Positions 54,983 through 64,000 of a DNA stretch of 64,000 bases are shown here, piece after piece. How positions within the stretch are numbered: position 1 is the first letter of the stretch; the number at the start of each line of letters is the position of its first letter. The stretch is from Arenibacter hampyeongensis (GTDB lineage: Bacteria; Bacteroidota; Bacteroidia; Flavobacteriales; Flavobacteriaceae). Below the pieces are notes generated by a model. The model was given only the letters and a program-made list of their open reading frames with translations, was not told the origin of the DNA and ran no database searches. The DNA lies in NCBI RefSeq assembly GCF_002909255.1, contig NZ_PIOB01000001.1, positions 310,001-374,000 on the forward strand. Direction: 5' to 3'. Both the position numbers and the translations under genes were made by a program.

Positions 54983-55399
54983 AACTTATCGTATTTAATG
55001 TTATTACTTCCTATTTTAATTGATTTACGTCCCAATACAATCCATTTACCGTTAATATCCAGTTAAATAATAAAGACTAAGCAGCCCCTGGAAATTATTT
55101 GGGCACTGGTTTCCAACTTGGAGTAAATTCTTCTATAAAATATAAAGTAGTTGTTAATGCTTCAAAATTAAGGGGAAGGAGAACTTTGTATTGCCACTAT
55201 CCAACAAACTTTTGACCTAAATAGCCAAGACGGCCAAGATTTCTATCAAAAACCGATTTAAGGCCCTATAACAAACAAAATAATCCTAAAGATGTATTTG
55301 CCTTGATTCAAAAAAAAACCACAGCAAATAAAAGCTGTGGAATCCGTTTTTTATAGAAAATACCAATTGTTATATCAAAAGGCATCAACTTAATTTATG
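54983..55399. other. Intergenic region between the YtxH operon and glnS
   Basis: About 415 bp, no gene seen. It contains the glnS terminator at 55311-55340. No clear TAnnTTTG box for the YtxH operon was found. Confidence 0.5.
55311..55340 (-). terminator. Rho-independent terminator of glnS
   Basis: Stem CCACAGC (55319-55325) and GCTGTGG (55334-55340) with an 8-nt loop. On the minus strand it is followed by T8. It lies about 60 bp after the glnS stop. Confidence 0.8.
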
Positions 55400-57085
55400 C
55401 TATTTCTTTTCCTGAATTTTGGCCCAGGTATCCCTTAGTCCCACTGTTCTATTAAAGACCAATTTATTGGGTAGGCTGTCCTTATCGATATTGAAATATC
55501 CCATACGTTGAAATTGAAAGATATCACCAATATTTCCTTCAGCCAAACTTGGCTCCACGTAAGCAGAAATTATTTGCAAGGAATCTGGATTAATAAAATC
55601 CAAGAAATTCTTATCCTTATGGGAATCTGGAGTTTCATCGGTAAAGAGACGATCGTATAACCTAACCTCAGCTGTCAAGGCATGCTTGGCAGAAACCCAA
55701 TGTAAGGTACCCTTTACTTTTCTTAAACTTTCTTCCGTACCACTTCCACTCTTACTTTTGGGGTCATAAGTACATTGTACCTCAATAATATTCCCATCGG
55801 TATCTTTAGTGCAGGATTCCGCCTTTATAATATAACCATTCTTAAGGCGTACTTCTCCTCCTAACTTCAATCTAAAGAATTTTCTATTGGCCTCCTCCAA
55901 AAAATCTTCCTGTTCAATATACAATTCCCTTGAAAATGGAAGTTGTCTATACCCTGCTGCCTCATCTTCCGGGTTGTTCTCCGCTTCCAACCATTCCTCT
56001 TGAACATCAGGATAATTGGTCAAAACAACTTTTAACGGGTTCAACACGCCCATTACCCTTGGGGCAATCTTATTCAAGTGTTCCCGTACATGAAATTCCA
56101 ATAAGGAAACGTCCACAACATTATCTCTTTTGGCGATACCAATGGTATCTGCAAAATTCCTAATCGACTCCGGTGTATACCCTCTTCTTCTCAAACCAGA
56201 AATTGTTGGCATCCTCGGGTCATCCCAACCGCTTACAAAACCTTGTTCAACCAATTGTAGCAACTTCCGTTTACTCACAACGGTGTGACTAAAATTTCTC
56301 CTTGCAAATTCCCTTTGTTTTGGTCGCACTAAATCCTTGTCAACCACTTGATCCAAAAACCAGTCATAAAGTTCCCTGTGCATGGCAAATTCCAAAGTAC
56401 ACAACGAATGCGATACTTGTTCTATATAATCGCTCTCCCCATGCGTCCAATCATACATCGGATAAATACACCAATCGGTATTTGTTCTGTGATGAGCCCT
56501 ATATAACACCCTGTACATAATTGGATCACGCATCAACATATTGGAAGAGGACATATCCACTTTAGCCCTTAAAACATGTTCTCCCTCCTTATACTTTCCA
56601 TTCCGCATACCCTCAAACAACTCCAAATTCTCTTCAACAGTACGTTCCCTGTAAGGGCTAGGTGTCCCTGTCTCTGTAGGCGTCCCTTTTTGGGCCGCAA
56701 TTTCCTCGGAAGTCTGGCTATCAACATAGGCCTTTCCCTGTCTTATCAGCACTATGGCCCAATCGTAAAGCTGTTGAAAATAATCGGAAGCAAAACATTC
56801 AGTATCCCATTCGTAACCAAGCCATTTAACATCCTCTTTAATGGCATCTACATATTCCTGCTCCTCCTTGGCTGGGTTGGTGTCATCAAAACGCAAATTA
56901 ACAGGTGCCTGATATCTCAATCCCAAACCGAAATTAAGGCATATAGAACTTGCATGGCCAATATGGAGATAACCATTTGGCTCAGGTGGAAATCTAAAAC
57001 GAAGCTTATCCTTGGGAAAACCACTGCCTAAATCCTCTTCCACAATATGCTCAATAAAATTTAGCGATTTTGATGCTTCACTCAT
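55400..57085 (-). CDS. glnS: Glutaminyl-tRNA synthetase
   Basis: 561 residues. Class I synthetase charging tRNA-Gln directly. HIGH motif in RFPPEPNGYLHIGHASSICLNFGL, GlnRS motif FDDTNPAKEEQEYVDAI, and KMSKS-like VVSKRKLLQLV. The C-terminal beta-barrel anticodon domains follow. It coexists with gltX, so the direct route to Gln-tRNA is present. The ATG at 57085 (MSEASKSLNF) is chosen; a frame-extending start at 57106 lies in the -7 box. Confidence 0.98.
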   Translation of the reverse strand: MSEASKSLNFIEHIVEEDLGSGFPKDKLRFRFPPEPNGYLHIGHASSICLNFGLGLRYQAPVNLRFDDTNPAKEEQEYVDAIKEDVKWLGYEWDTECFASDYFQQLYDWAIVLIRQGKAYVDSQTSEEIAAQKGTPTETGTPSPYRERTVEENLELFEGMRNGKYKEGEHVLRAKVDMSSSNMLMRDPIMYRVLYRAHHRTNTDWCIYPMYDWTHGESDYIEQVSHSLCTLEFAMHRELYDWFLDQVVDKDLVRPKQREFARRNFSHTVVSKRKLLQLVEQGFVSGWDDPRMPTISGLRRRGYTPESIRNFADTIGIAKRDNVVDVSLLEFHVREHLNKIAPRVMGVLNPLKVVLTNYPDVQEEWLEAENNPEDEAAGYRQLPFSRELYIEQEDFLEEANRKFFRLKLGGEVRLKNGYIIKAESCTKDTDGNIIEVQCTYDPKSKSGSGTEESLRKVKGTLHWVSAKHALTAEVRLYDRLFTDETPDSHKDKNFLDFINPDSLQIISAYVEPSLAEGNIGDIFQFQRMGYFNIDKDSLPNKLVFNRTVGLRDTWAKIQEKK

Positions 57086-57103
57086 ATTCTCTTTTTTGAT
57101 GCG

Positions 57104-57111
57104 CAAATGTA
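57104..57111 (-). promoter_or_regulatory. -7 promoter box of glnS (TACATTTG)
   Basis: TAnnTTTG on the minus strand, 18 bp before the chosen glnS ATG. Confidence 0.55.
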
Positions 57112-57146
57112 CGGAAAATGCAGGGAAAGCAGACTATAATTTAAGC

Positions 57147-57211
57147 ATACCATACAATAAAGTGGGTTTCACAACAGATTTAAATGTCCTTACAACTTTA
57201 AATTTCCAGTA
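57147..57211. repeat. Upstream repeat, copy A
   Basis: Shares ACCATACAATAAA, GTTTCACAACAGA and a TACAAC…TTAAATTTCC segment, in this order and spacing, with copy B at 62282-62346. Both copies lie upstream of T9SS-type surface-protein genes on the plus strand. Confidence 0.65.
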
Positions 57212-57336
57212 TTATAATTATATGACATATTTGTGGTTGGATACTTTGTAACTCAAGGTATTGCCAAATTTTAAAATAAGTTATCTGATAATTATCAACA
57301 ATATATGCTGGTAGTAACCCCTAACTACAACATCTT

Positions 57337-59604
57337 ATGAACCCGAACAAGAAGAATAACCTACTGATTTTCGTTCTAACATTTATGATGTTGGGTATAA
57401 ACACTATTTCTGCCCAGACATTGAACAAACCTACACCGGCCGATAACCCAAATTTAGCGGGAAATTCGGTTTGGACCGCTGCCTGTGCATCAGCAAGTTT
57501 TAACGAGTACTTTATAAATTTTACTTGGCTACCCTCGGTTAATAGTGACAATAAATTTGTTTTGGAGCTATCGGATGCCAATGGTTCATTTTCAGCCCCC
57601 AAGGAACTAAGTAGTGTATCGGACAAGAATTCGGATTTTGACTTCGAATTTAAATTTTCATTGCCCACAGATACTAGGGGAGATGCCTACAGATTTAGGG
57701 TAAGAAGCACCAGTCCCGCAAAAACCAGTCCCGTATCAGACGCTTTTGAAATGTACTATATAGATTTTAATTCAACCCTGGCCATAAGGGAAGTAGGAGA
57801 CACCGGTGCACCGCCGTCACAAAAAATACAACTGTGCAATGGTGGTACAACTACATTGGAAGTATACAATGTTGGCAATCCAGAAACCTATCGGTATAAT
57901 TGGTATAAAAATACATCCCCGTTCACCAGTAGCGGAAGTGGATCTTCCATTGAAGTTACTGAAAGCGGTTATTATGTTGTAGAATTGGATTACGGTTCAA
58001 CCTGTTCCGGTTCTGCGAATACCCAGTCACTATCCATTGAGGTTGAAATTGGGACCAGTGTTGGCTTGGCCTTAAACCCACCTGCCGAAACCGCCTTGTG
58101 CTCCGGTCAAAGTTATGCGCCCCTAGAGGCCAACATGAACTATCCAGACCTTTACTATACCTGGTACAAGGGAACCACAATTATCCAAGCAAGTACCTTA
58201 GGTGCCTATACCTATAACATAGATACCAATGACGCCAATTTTCCTGGTGACTACTCCGTAAAAATACAGGGAGCTGGTATATGTACAGAAACCTCCAATA
58301 CGGTAAGCATTAGTAATGCCGGACTCTTTACTGTTTCCAGGGATAACCCTGCCAACATGGTTATTTTGCCCGGAGCAACTGCAAATTTAGCTGCTTCATC
58401 AGATGTTGGATCTGTCACCTATCAATGGTATAGGGACAGTGCCGCCATATCAGGTGCAACAAACAACACGCTAGTCGCAAATGCAGTAGGTGTCTACTAC
58501 GCGGAAGTTACGCTAAGCGGTGGCGCCTGTACCTCAGCTACCAAGAATACCGAAACCACAACCCTGGTCAACCCTGATTCTTTTGAGATAATTACGGATT
58601 ACACAACAGAATATACCAATTGTGTTAATACCAGTATAGCCATAGAGGTCAATAAGATTAACGCAGTACTATCAGATGGTTCCAAAACAGATGTTACGGC
58701 AGATTTAATAGCTAACTTCTCCTATCAGTGGACCAAAGACGGGACCAACGTTCCCAGTGCCAATGGCAGTAGTATAAGTTTAACAAATACAGATGAAAAT
58801 GGTGAATATAAGGTTCAGGGAACATTGGACAGTTTCAATTCCAACTCCAATGCCCTACCAGTACGATTGTTGACCAATGAAACTCTAACTATTTCTGGGA
58901 GCGGAAGTGTTATCTGTAATTCAAACGAAACTATCGATATTTCTACCACAACCGTGTTGACCGGTGAAAGCTTTGATTGGTTCAAAGATGGCGTAAATTT
59001 AAATTCGGCCAGCGAATCCTTATCGGCTACGACACCAGGTACATATCAATTGATAATACAGAAAAATGGATGCGACCTACAGTCCAATGAAATAATTATT
59101 TCACCGCTGGACGCTTCTTTGATTGCCCTAAGCACGACCAATAACGAAGTAGTATTTCCAGAAGGTGGTAGCAAAATAATTTCCGCCAGTGGAGCTATAA
59201 GCTATAAATGGTACGACCAAAATAACATTCTTATCAGTGATACGGACACGGTTTCCATTACTCAGGAAGGAAGTTATTTGGTAACGGCGACAATTAACAA
59301 TTGTGAAGTCTCAAAGTCGTTTACCGCCTCGTTTCAGGATACATTTGGTGTGCCAAATGTAATTACTGCCAATGGAGATGGCTTTAACGATCAATGGATT
59401 ATTCCCAATACATATACTAAAGACCCCAATATTTCAGTTATAATCTATAATGATAAGGGAGAGGAAGTGCTTAACCAGCAACAGTACCAGAACAATTGGC
59501 CAGAGGCTACCACGAAATTCCCCAAGCAGAATATGGTCTTTTATTATACCATAAAAAATGCCAAAGAAACCTTGAAAAAGGGAACTATTACAGTAATACG
59601 ATAA
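57337..59604 (+). CDS. T9SS-exported protein with Ig-like/PKD-type repeats and gliding-type C-terminal sorting domain
   Basis: 755 residues. Signal peptide NLLIFVLTFMMLGINTISAQ. Several Ig/PKD-like beta domains with recurring aromatic-rich strands (YRYNWYKNTSPF, YYTWYKGTTI, YQWYRDSAAISG, YQWTKDGTNV, FDWFKDGVNLN, YKWYDQNNILI). The C-terminus, VPNVITANGDGFNDQWIIPN to KKGTITVIR, is the type B sorting signal (gliding_CTERM kind) recognised by the type IX system. Probably displayed or released at the cell surface, where such proteins act as adhesins or matrix. The PorP/SprF-like gene starts 6 bp later, the usual pairing for type B cargo. Confidence 0.92.
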   Translation: MNPNKKNNLLIFVLTFMMLGINTISAQTLNKPTPADNPNLAGNSVWTAACASASFNEYFINFTWLPSVNSDNKFVLELSDANGSFSAPKELSSVSDKNSDFDFEFKFSLPTDTRGDAYRFRVRSTSPAKTSPVSDAFEMYYIDFNSTLAIREVGDTGAPPSQKIQLCNGGTTTLEVYNVGNPETYRYNWYKNTSPFTSSGSGSSIEVTESGYYVVELDYGSTCSGSANTQSLSIEVEIGTSVGLALNPPAETALCSGQSYAPLEANMNYPDLYYTWYKGTTIIQASTLGAYTYNIDTNDANFPGDYSVKIQGAGICTETSNTVSISNAGLFTVSRDNPANMVILPGATANLAASSDVGSVTYQWYRDSAAISGATNNTLVANAVGVYYAEVTLSGGACTSATKNTETTTLVNPDSFEIITDYTTEYTNCVNTSIAIEVNKINAVLSDGSKTDVTADLIANFSYQWTKDGTNVPSANGSSISLTNTDENGEYKVQGTLDSFNSNSNALPVRLLTNETLTISGSGSVICNSNETIDISTTTVLTGESFDWFKDGVNLNSASESLSATTPGTYQLIIQKNGCDLQSNEIIISPLDASLIALSTTNNEVVFPEGGSKIISASGAISYKWYDQNNILISDTDTVSITQEGSYLVTATINNCEVSKSFTASFQDTFGVPNVITANGDGFNDQWIIPNTYTKDPNISVIIYNDKGEEVLNQQQYQNNWPEATTKFPKQNMVFYYTIKNAKETLKKGTITVIR

Positions 59605-59610
59605 TATACC

Positions 59611-61701
59611 ATGTTTAATAAAAACTATATATTTATACTTTTCTTTTTTCTCTGCCTTACCAAGGTAACAGGGCAGGAAGAAAGTCCGTTTGTTTCTTAT
59701 GACGTTCCTTCACAGAATCTCCTAAAATTCAACAGATTCTTAATTAACCCTACGTTTTCCACCGTAAGGGAAGACAAATCATATATAAACTTATTACACA
59801 GAAACCAAGCGGTATCTTTTAATGATAACAACCAGGATTATTTCCTAAGTTATAGTGGTCGTGTTAATGACCGTAGTGGTCTAGGCCTAAGCCTATATAC
59901 CCAGAGAGAAGGTTTAATATCCAACTACGGGGTTATGGCCAACTATGCCTATGGTATAAAACTAAGTGATAAAAGTAATTTTACCTTTGGGGCAAACCTT
60001 GCCTATTACAATAGTGGCTTTGACAGGAACCGGGCAAACGCATTAGATCCCAACGATCCAGCATTAAACGGCCTACAGGATTCAAATCTTTTATCTTTTC
60101 AACCAGGGTTCAATCTTTCCTATGGAAAGTTTGATTTTGGAGTATTTGCCGAAAACCTATTTGATTATAACTTAAAAACCAGTGAAACAATAACCCAATT
60201 CGGAGATAAAACATTTTCCGGTCATTTACAATATACCCATCAGTTTGAAAACAGTGATGGTATCTTGGAACAAGGCCGTCTAATGCCATTGGCCCGAGTA
60301 CGTAAAATAGGAACTGAAGAAGTAGTATTGGGAGGAAGTCTAATCCTTGACCTGCCAAAATTAGGATGGTTACAAGGTGGTTATGATAGTTTTTATGGCG
60401 CCTCGGCCGGTATCGGTTTTAACATAAATCGTAGGCTTTCTTTAGGCTACACAATGGAGAAAGGATTGTCCAACAATTTTGACAATTTTGGACTAACCCA
60501 TGAAATATCCTTTGCCTACTCTATAACCCCGACACTTACAGAAGATCGGGTAATGTTGGAAGAAGGTTACGAGGAACTGGCACAGAACGAAGAAGTGCCT
60601 GAAGAAAAGTTGACGGCACAGCAACTGGAAATAGAAAAACTTAAAAAGGCATTGGCCGAAAATGATGAAATTTTGGCCGAGTTAATGTTCCGTCAGGATT
60701 CATCCGAAACCAACCGTCAAAAAGATCTGGAACGCAGGTTTGAAATGGTTATGCGAATGGTTCGGGAAGAAACACAGGGCAAGCGACCGGACGTTGAGGA
60801 AAAAGCCAAAAAGATGTATCTGGTAAATAATGAAAACGGAGGCTTGGTCGCCAATTCAAAACCAACTAAAAAAGAAAATAAACCGAATGTTATAAATTCA
60901 GTTTCCAAACCCAAAGACGCCATAGCCACTAGGGAGGTAGAGACTAAAATTACCCCTAAAACCAAGAAAGAGGACACCCAAGAAAATGATGAGTTTACAA
61001 GGGTTGCCCAACAAAACAATATTAAGAGTAGAAAATTCAGGAACTTGGATGGTGTGGCCGACGGATACTATATAGTAGCCAATGTTTATAAAGGTGAGAA
61101 GTATCTTAACAAGTTCGTAGAAGAACTTGCCAAGTCCGGAGTAAGGGCAGACCATTTCGAAAATTCGAACAATGGCCTTAAATATGTATATCTAGAAAGG
61201 TATGATACATGGCAGGAAGCCATGACAGCCCATAAATCCAACTTAAACGGTTCCTATAACAAGGACATGTGGATTATGAATGTGGACAACACCCGTTATA
61301 CCGACGCAGATAAAGCCTATGTGGAGAACGTAAACAAAATCAAGGAAAAATCGTCCAAATATGGGGTGGACCAATTACAGAAAAATGTGGTTGTCAAAGA
61401 TAATGTTACCTCCAATGACCCAACTGCCAAAGTATACAAAATAAATGGCTTGGGAAGTGGTTACTATATTATCGCAAATGTATTTGCCAATGCCAACAAT
61501 GCCAATCGGTTTGTGAAAATGTTAAATGCACAGGGACTTAGTGCCAGCTACTTTATAAACCCCGAAAATAATTATCGGTATGTTTACTTAAAAAGACATG
61601 AATCATGGAACAATGCATTGGTTTCCTATTACTCAAAGATCAACGATACATATAATGAAAAAATGTGGATAATGAGGGTAGCACCAAATCAGGTCACCTA
61701 A
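59611..61701 (+). CDS. PorP/SprF family outer-membrane protein with two C-terminal SPOR-like repeats
   Basis: 696 residues. Signal peptide (IFILFFFLCLTKVTGQ), then an outer-membrane barrel of about 300 residues with family features (PSQNLLKFNRFLINPTFS, GLGLSLYTQREGLISNYGV, LGYTMEKGLSNNFDNFG). Then a coiled coil (QQLEIEKLKKALAENDEIL), a Lys-rich linker and two SPOR-like units: RNLDGVADGYYIVANVYKG to MWIMNVDN, and NGLGSGYYIIANVFANANN to MWIMRVAP. PorP/SprF proteins are partners needed for secretion or attachment of type B cargo; here the cargo gene is directly upstream. The SPOR-like repeats closely match the N-terminal domain of the PorE-like protein at 1-2617 and may bind peptidoglycan or each other. 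Family firm, repeat function inferred. Confidence 0.9.
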   Translation: MFNKNYIFILFFFLCLTKVTGQEESPFVSYDVPSQNLLKFNRFLINPTFSTVREDKSYINLLHRNQAVSFNDNNQDYFLSYSGRVNDRSGLGLSLYTQREGLISNYGVMANYAYGIKLSDKSNFTFGANLAYYNSGFDRNRANALDPNDPALNGLQDSNLLSFQPGFNLSYGKFDFGVFAENLFDYNLKTSETITQFGDKTFSGHLQYTHQFENSDGILEQGRLMPLARVRKIGTEEVVLGGSLILDLPKLGWLQGGYDSFYGASAGIGFNINRRLSLGYTMEKGLSNNFDNFGLTHEISFAYSITPTLTEDRVMLEEGYEELAQNEEVPEEKLTAQQLEIEKLKKALAENDEILAELMFRQDSSETNRQKDLERRFEMVMRMVREETQGKRPDVEEKAKKMYLVNNENGGLVANSKPTKKENKPNVINSVSKPKDAIATREVETKITPKTKKEDTQENDEFTRVAQQNNIKSRKFRNLDGVADGYYIVANVYKGEKYLNKFVEELAKSGVRADHFENSNNGLKYVYLERYDTWQEAMTAHKSNLNGSYNKDMWIMNVDNTRYTDADKAYVENVNKIKEKSSKYGVDQLQKNVVVKDNVTSNDPTAKVYKINGLGSGYYIIANVFANANNANRFVKMLNAQGLSASYFINPENNYRYVYLKRHESWNNALVSYYSKINDTYNEKMWIMRVAPNQVT

Positions 61702-62512
61702 ACTAAAAAGTAGTTTAAAAGTTTCATTCCCATATTCAATAACAGTATTCAACAGAGAACAGGCAATTCTTAATGATAAAAATTCTTATTGGGAAAAGCA
61801 CATTCACATAAAGACAAACTATTGGTATCGAGCTAATCTTCTATACATTTTAAAAGTTTGTGAACTAGCCTAATCTTTTGTTTAACTGCATATATACAAA
61901 TATCTTTTAATTTCTCCACACAAATAAGTTATCCGAATATTTTCCAAATTAAGGAGGAAGAAGAATTTTCCAATGTGGTTCAAAAGTTGGATAGCCAAAT
62001 TACCAATATTGAAGAATGCCAATTTCCATTGTCCTTCATAATTTGTAAATACTTGGTACTTAAATACATAAATTGACCAATCACTAAGCGCTCTTTTGTT
62101 GGGTTTGACAACCACTATTTATTAAAATTCCATTCCTTTTCTAGCGGATAAAATTTTCCTTATAAAACAATCTGAACTCATTTTATTTACAATAACCCCA
62201 ACAATTCCCAGTGATACCTTTAAACAAGAATGAACAATCCCACATTGCTACTTGGCAATATCAGCCCCTCATTTAATCGGGGATACCATACAATAAAAGC
62301 GTTTCACAACAGAATCTAACGCTGCTACAACATTAAATTTCCCAGCTCAGGATTAAGATTAATATTTGTTATGAATGTCAGGTTTTTAGAAAATTATCAA
62401 GAACGTTTTCAACAACTTAAATTTTAATCTCCAAAAACCTCCCATTCAAAGTAAACACTATTTGGGGCCCCAGGGTCCAAATGATGAATGCCATACCAAA
62501 CTAATTTACCTG
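61702..62512. other. Intergenic region before the DUF11-type adhesin gene
   Basis: About 810 bp with no supported gene. It holds copy B of the upstream repeat (62282-62346). A segment near 61922 (AAATAAGTTATC) also resembles one near 57275 upstream of the first T9SS gene, but in a different order relative to the repeat. Confidence 0.5.
62282..62346. repeat. Upstream repeat, copy B
   Basis: Partner of copy A at 57147-57211; same conserved blocks with several substitutions. It lies about 170 bp before the DUF11-type gene, as copy A lies about 125 bp before the Ig-like gene. Confidence 0.65.
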
Positions 62513-64000
62513 ATGGGATCAAAAAATATTAAAAAATTACTACTGACTTGTTTTTTACTCTTAGGCGGATTCTCTGCCTATTCACAAGTAAAAAATACTT
62601 TTGATGTTCGTTACGAAAATGAACTCCGTGGTGATATAACCTTTATTGCAAATAACATAGTCAACCGCAAAACGGATGGTTATTGGACAGGGAAAAAAAA
62701 TAATAGAGTATGGGTCCCAGGTAAAGATCCCAACGAAGCCTACGACGATACAGGAAATTCTTCGGAATACAACGATGACCTGGATATGCAATACATAGAT
62801 ATCGACGGGGACTCTTCCACTTTTAGTTCCAGTAGTGCTATATTAACCGTTCCCAATCCGGATTGCGCCAAAGTACGCTACGCGGGATTATACTGGTCGG
62901 CCGTATTTAAACAAAATAACCGAAGTGGTTTTGACCAACTAAAATTTAAGATTCCGGGAGGTACCTATCAGGACTTAACAGCGGATGAAATTTTATTCGA
63001 CGGAGCTGGAGATACTGATTTTGATTATTACAGCCCATATGCCTGTTATAAGGATATTACCTCTATAGTGGCGGGTATGACAGATCCAAACGGAGAATTT
63101 TTTGCAGCCAATATTAGGGCCAGTTCGGGAAGCAGTATTTCAGGGGGTGTTTCTGGAGGTTGGAAAATGGTGGTAGTCTATGAAGACCCCAATTTGCCAG
63201 GAAAATATATTACCACTTTTGATGGTTATGCCGGAATAAAGTCAGGAGAAACAGTAGATATACCAGTTAACGGATTTACAACACTCCCAGCACCATTCCC
63301 TGTAATTGCACAACTTGGGGTAGGTACCCTTGAAGGAGATAACAGAATAGGTGGTGACGGACTTTCTATTAAAGCCAATAGCAACTTAACCTATACAGCA
63401 TTAGGAAATACTGTTAACCCAACCAACAATTTTTTTAATAGTAATATTACCAGGGCCAATGCCATAGTAATGGACAGAAACCCCAACTCCATAAATACCT
63501 TGGGTTGGGACGTTGACTTTTTTAACATCAACAACCCCCTTAACGGAGTAATACCCAACAATGAAACTGGTGCAGTATTTAGAGCTAGTTCCTCACAGGA
63601 TAAATACGATATCTTCTTTACCTCTTTCGATGTTGAAATTATTGAGCCTATCATAAATTTGATAAAAACCGTAGAAGATATTGCCGGAAACGACATTACC
63701 GGACAAGGTGTACATCTGGGACAAACCTTGGATTATGTATTGGAATTTCAAAATGTAGGTAATGATAGTGCGGACAACTATACAATCAAAGATATCCTCC
63801 CTATTAATGTTACCCTTGACGAAACCAATTTTACCTTACCAGCGGGGGTCACTTATACCTATGACGAGCCTAGCCGAACAGTATTGTTTAGTATCCCTAA
63901 TAACTTGGTAGAAAAAAATGACCCACAGTATGCTATTCGCATGCGTGTTAGGGTTGCAGAAAACTGTTACGATTTTATTGATGCCTGTTCGGACCTTATT
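62513..64000 (+). CDS. Large secreted adhesin-like protein with DUF11-type repeat (3' end outside window)
   Basis: 496 codons visible, open to the edge. Signal peptide from ATG 62513 (KKLLLTCFLLLGGFSAYSQ). An N-terminal region of about 380 residues (VRYAGLYWSAVFK, GGWKMVVVYEDPNLPGKYITTFDGYAG, AIVMDRNPNS) is the module that usually precedes DUF11/conserved-repeat domains. It is followed by the first DUF11 domain (INLIKTVEDIAGNDITG to LGQTLDYVLEFQNVGND…NYTIKDILP). Such proteins are often thousands of residues long and end in a T9SS type B signal. Likely exported by the same system as the 57337 gene. The end cannot be seen. Confidence 0.88.
   Translation, partial: MGSKNIKKLLLTCFLLLGGFSAYSQVKNTFDVRYENELRGDITFIANNIVNRKTDGYWTGKKNNRVWVPGKDPNEAYDDTGNSSEYNDDLDMQYIDIDGDSSTFSSSSAILTVPNPDCAKVRYAGLYWSAVFKQNNRSGFDQLKFKIPGGTYQDLTADEILFDGAGDTDFDYYSPYACYKDITSIVAGMTDPNGEFFAANIRASSGSSISGGVSGGWKMVVVYEDPNLPGKYITTFDGYAGIKSGETVDIPVNGFTTLPAPFPVIAQLGVGTLEGDNRIGGDGLSIKANSNLTYTALGNTVNPTNNFFNSNITRANAIVMDRNPNSINTLGWDVDFFNINNPLNGVIPNNETGAVFRASSSQDKYDIFFTSFDVEIIEPIINLIKTVEDIAGNDITGQGVHLGQTLDYVLEFQNVGNDSADNYTIKDILPINVTLDETNFTLPAGVTYTYDEPSRTVLFSIPNNLVEKNDPQYAIRMRVRVAENCYDFIDACSDLI

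Noticed and set aside
55168-55220. Short similarity between 55168-55220 and 61945-61990 (AAATTAAGG, GGAAG) as a repeat family
   Set aside because: Only part is collinear and another part is inverted; too short and A+T-rich to claim.

Overview
The window comes from a Bacteroidota chromosome, most likely a marine member of the Flavobacteriaceae. Signs of this are type IX secretion (T9SS) proteins with gliding-type C-terminal sorting domains and PorP/SprF- and PorE-like partners, lineage-typical genes (GH3-family protein, DUF6909, DUF4175, DUF6341/DUF6427, DUF4254), A+T-rich DNA, almost no Shine-Dalgarno sequences, and many TAnnTTTG-type -7 promoter boxes close to start codons. No rRNA, tRNA, CRISPR array or insertion sequence was recognised.

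Layout. (a) 1-3.4 kb, minus strand: a PorE-like OmpA-family protein with an N-terminal SPOR-like domain, cut by the window edge, then tatA. (b) 3.5-7.8 kb, plus: M23 peptidase, GH3-family adenylating enzyme, and DUF6909 protein with a nucleoside-phosphorylase-like C-terminus. (c) 7.8-32.9 kb, plus: a surface-polysaccharide locus. It starts with a Wzz-like protein and the complete dTDP-L-rhamnose pathway (rfbB, A, C, D). A phosphonate module follows: PEP mutase fused to a TagD-like cytidylyltransferase, phosphonopyruvate decarboxylase, phosphonoacetaldehyde reductase and a TagB/TagF-like transferase. After it come a metallo-beta-lactamase lipoprotein, Wzx, a broken glycosyltransferase, two Wzy/WaaL-like proteins, a dTDP-rhamnose-4-epimerase-like enzyme, three intact glycosyltransferases, an MBOAT/SGNH acylation pair, the initiating sugar phosphotransferase and UDP-glucuronate decarboxylase. 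The middle (about 12.5-31.9 kb) looks more A+T-rich than its flanks, as expected for a variable O-antigen/capsule locus. (d) 33-37.7 kb: purD, DUF6341, DUF6427, DUF4254 and a GT9 heptosyltransferase-like gene. (e) 38-43 kb: diverged intergenic repeats, a TetR regulator with a palindromic operator, arsenosugar-type genes (ArsS, AhpD-like, DUF2064 glycosyltransferase) and a YqhD-like alcohol dehydrogenase. (f) 43-57 kb: housekeeping genes (OmpH-like, methyltransferase, mnmG, ybeY, DUF4175, gltX, SPFH protein, a YtxH/holin-like/DUF6327 trio, glnS), with two parS-type palindromes flanking mnmG. (g) 57-64 kb, plus: a T9SS-sorted Ig-like protein, a PorP/SprF-like barrel with two SPOR-like repeats, and a DUF11-type adhesin running off the edge.

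The most interesting system is the phosphonate module. Its enzymes would make 2-hydroxyethylphosphonate. The TagD-like domain fused to the mutase and the adjacent TagF-like transferase suggest that the phosphonate is activated with CMP and placed on the polysaccharide. Other points of interest are the parS sites, one of which encodes the last residues of YbeY; a SPOR-like domain shared by T9SS-associated proteins about 58 kb apart; and a repeated upstream region before the two T9SS surface-protein genes.
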